Source of the DNA: Angomonas deanei
Taxonomy: Eukaryota > Euglenozoa > Kinetoplastea > Trypanosomatida > Trypanosomatidae
Length of the DNA stretch: 64,000 nucleotides
Direction: 5' to 3'
Assembly (NCBI GenBank): GCA_903995115.1
Contig: LR877170.1
Span: 310,001 to 374,000, forward strand
The position numbers and the translations under genes were made by a program. Shown here in pieces: positions 57,131 through 64,000 of this stretch (positions are counted from its first letter, which is position 1; every line of letters starts with the position of its first letter). Under the pieces are notes generated by a model. The model saw nothing but the letters and a program-made list of their open reading frames with translations, made no database searches and was not told the DNA's origin.

Positions 57131-59665
57131 TTAGCGTTTATTGGGTGCGATGTTGAACCCTCGCTTTTCAACGGAAGCCTCACAAAGCTTCCGTATTATT
57201 TGTTCTTTTTCTTGCAACGCCGCCGAATACTTTTCCTTTTCTTTACGGTGCTTTTGGTGCGCATCCTTCATCATTTGCTCCATTCGGTGTGTCGTGACTT
57301 CCAATTCTAGCCGTAAATCCTGTTCTTTCCCCTCCACCAGCTCCTGCTGTTTAAAGTATTCGCGGAGACCCTTTGCCTGGGTGTCCAAATCGTTTGATAA
57401 GTGCTCGAGGTTTTGAATATCCCCGCTTATTTCCTCAGCGCGAATGGCGACCTTCTCCATAACAGTGTAAAGATCGTTCATCTGGACAACCATTTCGGGA
57501 GGGGGTAACAGATGGAAGTGCATTCTTGAGCGTCTTGTGCGGGATGTCAAGGATACCATGTCGTTCGTGACCGTGCGATACTCCTCGTGGAGTAGGTTGA
57601 TAGCCTCTGCCAGAGCAGCACGCTTGCTTTCTATGGATTCAATCTCCGTGACCAAAATGGCCTTGCGGACACCCGTAAGCGGCGAGACGCCGGATACATT
57701 CGTTTTCGAAAACGGAACAAAGTTTCGGCCTTTCAGGGCGGGTGGGGAGAGTTGTAGTATCTCGATGGATTGCTTCTCTTGTATGCCCGTGGCGCTATTA
57801 AAGGAGAGGACCGGGACGTTGCCGAGTTCTGACACCACAAGTTGCCCCAGCTCGTGCCGCTTTCGCAAACAGATATTCCATGCCTGCTTTGAAACGAGAA
57901 TTTGCCCGCCCTGTGCCAACGACGAGATGTGCACGATTTGCGAAACGGCCCGTCCGTAGTAGTGGCTCTTGTACACCCCGTTTCCTACGGGTATGGGGGA
58001 CGGCTCAATGAATGCTTCGCCGGAGTGGATGGTCATAGCCACGCGGAGACCGCGGAAAACAATGCGCGCTTCCTTGTCCTGCTCCTCGCACGCCAGGGGA
58101 GAGTTGAGCAGAGCAGAGGGCCAAGGGATGTTCATCAGCCACAGTTGACTCTCAATGCAGAAGCGACACGCGGCGACGGCGTCGTCAAAGGAGAGTAGCA
58201 TGGAAACGTCGTCGCTAAACGATTCGTAGGCGCCGTACTCTTTCATCTTGAGCCGCACCGTGCTGTGTAACAGCACAACAGCAGTGCGTGTTGTATCCGC
58301 GTCGTTCGACCAAAGCATCTGACCGAATGGGAGGGTGAGGCACACAAAAACTACATTGGAGATTGGTGGGGCAATATCCTTTGGTGCATTTGCAATCGCA
58401 TGCTCCAAATTGTCGCTAAAGAAGTATAATCTACTCAACAGACTACCGCACGAAGCGTCTAGCTGGGAGATCTTTTCTTCCGTTTCATAAATGGCATCTT
58501 GAAGTCTGTCTTGCTTATCGGTGACTTGCTGCAAGTCAGCATCAGAAGGGAAACGATCGCCGTTCTTGCCCTCTTCCTCTCCGCTGTTGGAAAAGCTCTT
58601 CGTCAGTTTCAACTGCAGCAGCCTATAGGCAATCCGCTCTATCACAACCTTCGCCTCGGGGTCTTCGAGAACCGCACGAGGGGCGTACAGTTCAGGTATC
58701 TGGCGGAGTTCAGGGTCGACTGGCTCGACCACGCAAAGCGGCAGGGCATTTACAAAATTGTGATAAAATTTGTCCAGAGCGGACAGCACGTAATTGTTCC
58801 AAAGCGTATAGCGTTGCAATACCTCGTCTTTGTCGATGAGGGCGGCTGCCAACTGTTCTGCAGCTTTTCGGGACTCAGCCAGCGAATTTTCCTTTGCTTT
58901 TCGCTCCGTCTCAATATCCGTTTCGTGACGCTTTCTCATTTCCTCCACCCGCTGCTCAGACGCGCGCAGTCGTTCCTTGTAGTCAGATTCGATGCGGGCC
59001 AGCATACTTTTCGTCGCTGCTGTCTGCTCGTGGTAGTGCTCCTCTGCCGCCTTATTGGACTCTCTCACAGCGCGCAGTTCAGCATTTAACTCATCTACCC
59101 TCATGTTGTACCGGCTTTCCAGATACTCCATCTCCCGCTTGCTCACTTCTTTAATGTCGTCTACTTGCTTCTGGCATGTCTTCGCCAGTTCAACACACCG
59201 CTCAGTAGAAATCTTCGCCTCCGATTTTAAACTCAGCAATTCTCCTTCGTGTTGTGACTTTAATAAACGAATTTGATACTCGGTATTTTCCTTTAGTTCA
59301 TCCTTTTCCTTTTCGAGCTTGGCGCACTTTTCCTCCAAAGCGGTGACGCAATCCTGCTTTTCTGAAATTTCCTTCTTTGTCTTTTCCAAAATAGAATACT
59401 CCAGAAAACGGGCGTCACTCTTGGCGTTACTCAACTCTGTTCGTAAGGAGGAGCAGAGACGAAGTAGTTCCTCTATTTCACGTTCCTTCAACGCAATGTC
59501 TGCTGCTCGTTTTTGGGCGGCAGTCGTCCGCCAAGGTCGTTCAAGATCGGGCCTGCTGAACAGTTCTTCGCCCCGCACCGTACCCGTCTTTGTCTTCAAG
59601 TAGGTGCCTGGGATTAAATCACCAGCATAAACGCCAGTAGTCTTTGTTGTCTTTGGTCCACTCAT
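57131..59665 (-). CDS. Coiled-coil protein with a degenerate class III nucleotide cyclase domain
   Basis: 844 residues. Residues about 40-300 form a long coiled coil. A domain at about 432-620 follows the class III cyclase order. VVFVCLTLPFGQMLW stands where the first metal-binding F-A-D-x-x-x-F-T should be, so the Asp is lost. SFSDDVSMLLSFDD stands at the second, with Asp still present. GLRVAMTIHSGEAF matches the R-x-G-I-x-x-G strand. YYGRAVSQIVHISSLAQGGQ matches the N-x-A-x-R helix, with the Asn and Arg replaced. More coil follows to the end. Loss of the first Asp and of the Asn/Arg pair predicts no catalysis. Kinetoplastid flagella contain several cyclase-domain proteins; a flagellar scaffold is possible. 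Confidence 0.75.
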   Translation of the reverse strand: MSGPKTTKTTGVYAGDLIPGTYLKTKTGTVRGEELFSRPDLERPWRTTAAQKRAADIALKEREIEELLRLCSSLRTELSNAKSDARFLEYSILEKTKKEISEKQDCVTALEEKCAKLEKEKDELKENTEYQIRLLKSQHEGELLSLKSEAKISTERCVELAKTCQKQVDDIKEVSKREMEYLESRYNMRVDELNAELRAVRESNKAAEEHYHEQTAATKSMLARIESDYKERLRASEQRVEEMRKRHETDIETERKAKENSLAESRKAAEQLAAALIDKDEVLQRYTLWNNYVLSALDKFYHNFVNALPLCVVEPVDPELRQIPELYAPRAVLEDPEAKVVIERIAYRLLQLKLTKSFSNSGEEEGKNGDRFPSDADLQQVTDKQDRLQDAIYETEEKISQLDASCGSLLSRLYFFSDNLEHAIANAPKDIAPPISNVVFVCLTLPFGQMLWSNDADTTRTAVVLLHSTVRLKMKEYGAYESFSDDVSMLLSFDDAVAACRFCIESQLWLMNIPWPSALLNSPLACEEQDKEARIVFRGLRVAMTIHSGEAFIEPSPIPVGNGVYKSHYYGRAVSQIVHISSLAQGGQILVSKQAWNICLRKRHELGQLVVSELGNVPVLSFNSATGIQEKQSIEILQLSPPALKGRNFVPFSKTNVSGVSPLTGVRKAILVTEIESIESKRAALAEAINLLHEEYRTVTNDMVSLTSRTRRSRMHFHLLPPPEMVVQMNDLYTVMEKVAIRAEEISGDIQNLEHLSNDLDTQAKGLREYFKQQELVEGKEQDLRLELEVTTHRMEQMMKDAHQKHRKEKEKYSAALQEKEQIIRKLCEASVEKRGFNIAPNKR

Positions 59666-59827
59666 TCCTTCACTAAATCACAAATAGGTATTTACAAAAA
59701 AAAAAAAAAGGAAGAAGAAGAAACAGAGAATCCTAAACAAACACTCATAAGCTCCTCTAATTGCTTATACGCCCCCAGAATTTGACAACAGTTAAAAAAA
59801 AAAAAAAAACGATTAATGTGTGAGGCG

Positions 59828-60247
59828 CTACTTGCTTAGTTTTGAACGTCCTTTCGGTCTGGGGCGGTGCGGATTACTGCGTGGACGGTCATTTTCAACA
59901 TCCCACTGCCTTGTCAAATCAACTAACCTCCGCTCTGCGTTCATGACATCGCGCATGTTTGTGTAGACTTTCATGGGTTGCCCTTCGCAACAGGTGTGAA
60001 AATGGTCCTTTTCTGAAAATTTGATAAATTTGGTTCTTTTACAAACGCGACACCTCTTTAGTATAACATGGCTAGGCTTTAACAGCGCGGTGGGATCATC
60101 GGGGTTGGCCTTCTTGTATCCCTTTCGAAAGTGCGAAGGGCTCACCATTTGGGGGCGGCCGTAGAGATTTAATCCACCCGGACGTCTTTTCCAGGGGTTA
60201 AAAGCCGTTATACGCGGAGCGCAAAACAGAAGACAGGCCCGAATCAT
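59828..60247 (-). CDS. Small Cys-rich protein, probable mitochondrial
   Basis: 139 residues. The N-terminus MIRACLLFCAPRITAFNPWK is basic and hydrophobic, like a mitochondrial presequence. A zinc-like cluster RCRVCKRTKFIKFSEKDHFH followed by TCC lies at about 65-90. The C-terminus is very basic with RPRSNPHRPRPKGRSK. This would suit a mitoribosomal protein, but I do not recognise the family. The ATG at 60245-60247 is the first in frame. Confidence 0.65.
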   Translation of the reverse strand: MIRACLLFCAPRITAFNPWKRRPGGLNLYGRPQMVSPSHFRKGYKKANPDDPTALLKPSHVILKRCRVCKRTKFIKFSEKDHFHTCCEGQPMKVYTNMRDVMNAERRLVDLTRQWDVENDRPRSNPHRPRPKGRSKLSK

Positions 60248-60511
60248 TCCGTTGACATTGATCTCTTTTTTTTAATAAAGTGAAGGTCAAACAAAGAGAA
60301 TTAGCAGAAGGATAAAACGACATCAATAGCGGTTAAGGAGTGGTAACTATCTAGAAAAAACACAGTTTTTTTTTTTTAAAAAAAAATTGTACGACATAAA
60401 AATCATCGGAACTGAAATAAAGATAATAACAGAAATAAAGATCTAGATTCTATAGGTGGCGGAGCCAATAATTATAATAAAAAAAAAAAAGTAAAATACA
60501 TCTACTATAAT

Positions 60512-63169
60512 TTATGCTTCTGGCACGTAGGAAATTCGGGGACGCTTTTTGGCCTTGTCGTTGGGGTCCCCGATATTTGCTGGACGAATGCTAACCTGTT
60601 GTTCATTTTTACGCTTTACTTCCAGTAAGCGACTCACGGCATTTTGGTCAACGGAAGGAGCTCGCGAACCCGTTTTGCGGCTGTCCTCGACCATGTCTTT
60701 TAATTTTTCAAAGCACTGTAGCCAGTACAGCGCCTCATTATTCGCTTTTTGTATCGCCTCCGACGAAAGCTCCTTTTCCTTTCCGCGATGCAACTCGCTC
60801 TCCTCTCGCAGTTTTTTCGAGTCTTCCAAAGCTTTTTTGTATTCGCATTTTCGTGAAACTTCGTAATTCAGCGCGTTACGCAATTTTGTGCTTTCGATTC
60901 GGAGTGTTTCGTTTTCTTTCGTCAACTGATTCTCTTTTCCTTCTTTTAATTCAGTTTCTCGCTGATACATTTCCTTCTCCACTTCAAATCTTTCGATTAA
61001 TTCCTTGACCTGGCCTTTTAAATTGGTATTTTCTGCCTGAAGTGCGCTGCTGGTATTTTTAAGAAGACCGAGCTGCTTCTGTAGTGATTCGCACTCGTCG
61101 GCCACCGATGCGTCACGTCGAACAGCAGCAATTTTAGCGTCCTTGACAAAGCGGTCCAAATCAGCGCACTTGCGCTTCGCCGAGTTCATCTCCGCCTTGA
61201 AATAATTCAGTTCTTCTTGCGAATTGGTGAACAGGTGCTGCAGAAATAGAAAAGATATTTCGGTCTTTTCTTTGGTCACCTCCGTATACATACTTCTGAC
61301 GTGCTCTTCATAGGCAACTATATTCTGACAATGGAGTGACAAATGTCGGCATGATGATTCCGCGTTATCCCGAGAAGTCTCTGTCTGTTTAAGAATTTCT
61401 TTTGCATTTTCCAATTCCTCTTCAAGACCCGACAAGGTGGTTAGGCGGTCTTTGTATTTTTGTATATCCTCAGCCTGCCCGTCGCACTGCGCGTTAAGTT
61501 GCGAGATCTCCGAAATTTTGGATTCAATTTCGCTCGTCTTCTCCTGAAGCGAGTCGTTGAGTCGAGATATTTCTTCGCTGTTTTCAGAAATTTTGCCGCG
61601 AAGTGAAGAAGATATGTCGCGCTCCGCGCTGTAACACTTGTATATTTCCTCGTAGCGCTGCTGAAGCAAATGGACGCGCTCTAAGCAAAATGATGAAAAA
61701 AGCGTCTGTTTTTCCCCTTCCACACCGAGAAAAAAAATGCGGTTGTTGCAAGATAGAATTTCATCCTGCAACGCGCGTATCTGCCGCTTAGAGTCCAACA
61801 GACACTCCTTTTCCTTGGATATAGTGTCATAATAGGACGCGCTCTTTTCTGTAAATGCCGTCAAGTCTTCCGTGAGCCGAAGAATCATTTGCTGGTGGCC
61901 GGCTATTTCACTTTCCAGGCTTTTCACTTCGTCCTTCAGTATGGCAACAGCGTCTTGGTGAGCGGACTCCGCAAGCACCAGTTTCTCTTCACTGAGGTTT
62001 AGAGAATTCTTCAGTGCTTTTGTTTCCGCAGTTAGTGCCGCGTTCGAAATCTTGAGGTCCTCGTTATTTTTTTCCATCTGCTTGGCTTCTTCTCGCTCCG
62101 CTTCCATTTCATTTTTCAGCGTATTGAAGTGAAACTCCAGTTCGCTTTTTTCGCTCTTCAGCTTATTAAAATCAACCCGCAGTTGGTTAAGGGTGCTCTC
62201 ATGTTTTCTGATTTCCGCACACTTATCTTTCACTTCGTCTTGAGAGGACTTGAGCTTCTTTACAGTGTCCTCCACATTTTTTTGTGCATTTTCGTATTTT
62301 TGTCGTGAAAGCAAGACATCTCGTTCGGCGGACTCGCTGGCCAGCTTTGATTGTGCCAATTCCTTTTTCAGATCGGCGATATGGCAGTGAAGTGCTTCCT
62401 TTTCGCCTGTCGCGTCCATGTTCATCATTTTAGTGGCGCTCAACTCGTCGTTCAGGCTGGTAATCCTCTGTTCTAATTTTTCTTCGTTTTGCCTGTACTT
62501 TTCTATTTCGTCGTTTAACTTCTGTAAATCCATTTCTTTTAGCGACAACTCCCGTTTTAAGTTCCCTCCTGCTAAATCCATATTGAAAACCGTTTGCTCC
62601 AAGTCGGAAACCGTGTTTTGAAGTGCCTCGTTTCGTTTGCGGAGCTGTTTAATTTCATTTTCTGAGGTTTCGCCAATTTTTAAAAGATGCTCCCTACGTT
62701 CGCGCTCGGTCGCCAAGTCTTTTAGTGTCTTTTCGTTGTCTGTTTTTAAAGAATTTATTGCCGACTCCAATGAGGACACTGTTTTTTGCTGTTCTTCAAG
62801 CGCGTCTGCGAGTCGCTTCTGCTCCGCGATCCACTGTCCTTCGGCCTGTGTCCACAGCGCTATAGTTCGTTTGGCTTCCTCCCGTATTTCTTTGGTCTCC
62901 GCCGCCGCCTCGTCCGCGCGTACTTTTTCCGCCTGAATTGCGGCATCCTTCTGCTCAATCTCTTTTAGGAGAACGTGCACCCTTTCGCTCTGCTTCCCTG
63001 ACTTTTTCGCCTCGTCCGCAAGTGCTAATTTTTCGCGCCGCAGCTCGGCATTGGCTTGACTCATATTGACGTTTTGAACCGAGAGTTCTTTGCATTTTCT
63101 GTCCAGTGCTTCCGCCTTTTCCTTTTCCCGCTGAAGATTAAACTCTAATTCTTTAACGCGGTTCTCCAT
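60512..63169 (-). CDS. 885-residue coiled-coil protein, first gene of the unit in this window
   Basis: Almost the whole chain is a charged heptad coiled coil (e.g. LEFNLQREKEKAEALDRK, ELRREKLALADEAKKSGKQ). Only a few short breaks occur, such as IFFLGVEGEKQTLF near the middle. The basic C-terminus (NDKAKKRPRISYV) looks like a nuclear or basal-body tail. No catalytic domain. Such proteins in kinetoplastids are typically flagellum attachment zone, basal-body or kinetochore parts. It is the gene nearest the GC-rich end of the window, so it would be the first transcribed if transcription starts there. Confidence 0.85.
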   Translation of the reverse strand: MENRVKELEFNLQREKEKAEALDRKCKELSVQNVNMSQANAELRREKLALADEAKKSGKQSERVHVLLKEIEQKDAAIQAEKVRADEAAAETKEIREEAKRTIALWTQAEGQWIAEQKRLADALEEQQKTVSSLESAINSLKTDNEKTLKDLATERERREHLLKIGETSENEIKQLRKRNEALQNTVSDLEQTVFNMDLAGGNLKRELSLKEMDLQKLNDEIEKYRQNEEKLEQRITSLNDELSATKMMNMDATGEKEALHCHIADLKKELAQSKLASESAERDVLLSRQKYENAQKNVEDTVKKLKSSQDEVKDKCAEIRKHESTLNQLRVDFNKLKSEKSELEFHFNTLKNEMEAEREEAKQMEKNNEDLKISNAALTAETKALKNSLNLSEEKLVLAESAHQDAVAILKDEVKSLESEIAGHQQMILRLTEDLTAFTEKSASYYDTISKEKECLLDSKRQIRALQDEILSCNNRIFFLGVEGEKQTLFSSFCLERVHLLQQRYEEIYKCYSAERDISSSLRGKISENSEEISRLNDSLQEKTSEIESKISEISQLNAQCDGQAEDIQKYKDRLTTLSGLEEELENAKEILKQTETSRDNAESSCRHLSLHCQNIVAYEEHVRSMYTEVTKEKTEISFLFLQHLFTNSQEELNYFKAEMNSAKRKCADLDRFVKDAKIAAVRRDASVADECESLQKQLGLLKNTSSALQAENTNLKGQVKELIERFEVEKEMYQRETELKEGKENQLTKENETLRIESTKLRNALNYEVSRKCEYKKALEDSKKLREESELHRGKEKELSSEAIQKANNEALYWLQCFEKLKDMVEDSRKTGSRAPSVDQNAVSRLLEVKRKNEQQVSIRPANIGDPNDKAKKRPRISYVPEA

Positions 63170-64000
63170 TCCGGGTGTGTTTGTGAGTGTGTCTATATAT
63201 TCTTGATTTTGTTCGTGCTTTGTTTGGTCGTGTGAGGGGGGAGGGGGGTTGGTCGGGTTTTTTGTTGTGGTTTGTCAGGTGGCGGTTGCCGCTGCGGTGT
63301 TTGCGAGGGTCGGGCGCCCGGGGGCGGGCCGGTTGGTTTGCTCCCCCTGGCCGCGCGGCCATTCCCCGGCCCGACACGACACAACCCCCCGCCCCGCGAA
63401 AGAAAGAAAAAGCCCCCGAAGCGGCCCCGGGGCGGGGGCGCGCGGTTCCTCCTCACGCTATTGCTCAAATTAGCAAGTCTTCGTTTTTCTCCCAAGATTT
63501 TCGAAAGGCTTGCGCCACGAAAAGTAAAGGGAGCAGGGCTGTTTTTAAAAAAGAACGTTTTTTTTTTTTTTCTAACCTTTGTAAAAGAGGATCACGGGGC
63601 ATCGTTTGCTTGAAGAAATCTACGGCGCATTATTTTATTTAACTTTGATACAAAATTATTTACCCGTGTGATACCTGCCGACTGACTACCCATCACTTTT
63701 TAAATTTATGCACAAGCCAAGTTTTTTTGTTGTCAAAATCTTAGTAGCAGTATTATCAGAATACTATCTCCACTTAGCGAGTTCAATTTCCGTGAAGTAT
63801 CAATGTTAGATATTTTGCTGGCCGCGTTGAGCGTCATTGTAAATTTTAAGGGTGTGCGTTTGCTCCCGCAAGGGGTGGAGTGTGCCGCCCCCGCCCTTGG
63901 GTGGCTATGCAGCGCGGTACTTTTGAGAGCGCGAAGCACTCGTTTTTTTGTTGCAGCCCTCACTGTGCAGAGCATAGGCGCCGCCCTTTGCGCCCGTAAC
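63170..64000. promoter_or_regulatory. GC- and G-tract-rich gene-free zone, candidate transcription start region
   Basis: 831 bp without a supported gene. It starts GT-rich (about 63173-63240) and becomes strongly GC-rich (about 63290-63450), unlike all other intergenic DNA here. Features visible: G6-A-G6 at 63236-63248; a four-tract G-quadruplex motif at 63307-63328 (G3-N2-G3-N5-G5-N1-G3, plus strand); a perfect palindrome TGGCCGCGCGGCCA at 63348-63361; and flanking inverted 8-mers CGGGCCGG (63325-63332) and CCGGCCCG (63366-63373). GT- or G-tract-rich elements mark RNA polymerase II start regions in kinetoplastids. It lies upstream of the whole minus-strand gene row. The function is inferred. 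The last ~400 bp are AT-richer and unassigned. Confidence 0.45.

Noticed and set aside
63193-63642. Several open frames in the GC-rich right end, including 151 and 100 codons
   Set aside because: Arg/Pro/Gly-rich text from GC content, overlapping in both directions, no family resemblance.
63770-63800. A tRNA B-box-like stretch (GAGTTCAATTTCC)
   Set aside because: No matching A box at the right distance and no acceptor stem could be paired.

Overview
This window looks like nuclear DNA of a kinetoplastid protist (trypanosomatid or bodonid). The strongest evidence is an intact trypanothione reductase gene (16656-18125), an enzyme confined to this group. In addition, all 35 recognisable genes are intron-free and lie on the minus strand. 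Where I traced the start codons, they follow a pyrimidine-rich tract and an AG, as expected for spliced-leader trans-splicing. The genes read like one directional polycistronic unit transcribed from right to left. Intergenic DNA is AT-rich and full of A/T homopolymers. I saw no tRNA, rRNA, mobile element or CRISPR array.

Layout, left to right (all genes minus strand): N-terminus of an APC/C TPR subunit (cut by the window edge); SMC2 condensin; MORN-repeat protein kinase; a ~2,150-residue MARP-like protein built from about 49 copies of a 38-residue repeat, with a small possibly cytoskeletal protein beside it; Dbp8/DDX49-like helicase; trypanothione reductase; mitoribosomal uS11m; MCM8; monothiol glutaredoxin; a propeller-like unknown; mitochondrial phosphate carrier; 3-hydroxyacyl-CoA dehydratase; a tandem-Tudor-like protein; an ankyrin protein; a small membrane protein; two adjacent membrane-anchored PDZ-like proteins; NAR1; a dual-specificity phosphatase; a large zinc-ribbon/RanBP2-finger protein; LSG1; a CCCH protein; a degenerate TrmB-like protein; a 120-residue unknown; a Plus3-PPP phosphatase fusion; an LRR protein; RRP15; a DDX21-like RGG helicase; a CAMK-like kinase; an LC8 dynein light chain; major vault protein; a coiled-coil pseudo-cyclase; a small Cys-rich probable mitochondrial protein; and an 885-residue coiled-coil protein. 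The last ~830 bp form a GC- and G-tract-rich gene-free zone that may be the transcription start region of the unit.

Functionally the genes form no pathway, as is usual for a kinetoplastid cluster. Themes are ribosome biogenesis (DBP8-like, DDX21-like, RRP15, LSG1), mitochondrion (uS11m, phosphate carrier, glutaredoxin), chromosome biology (SMC2, MCM8, APC/C) and cytoskeleton/flagellum (MARP-like, LC8, coiled-coil proteins).

The most interesting items are the Plus3 domain fused to a PPP phosphatase, the mosaic 38-residue repeat array, the coiled-coil protein with an apparently dead cyclase domain, and the paired PDZ membrane proteins. Five genes (SMC2, MARP-like, NAR1, DSP, DDX21-like) are broken by small surplus insertions. 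In each, total length minus the surplus is a multiple of three, so indel errors in the assembly are the simplest explanation.
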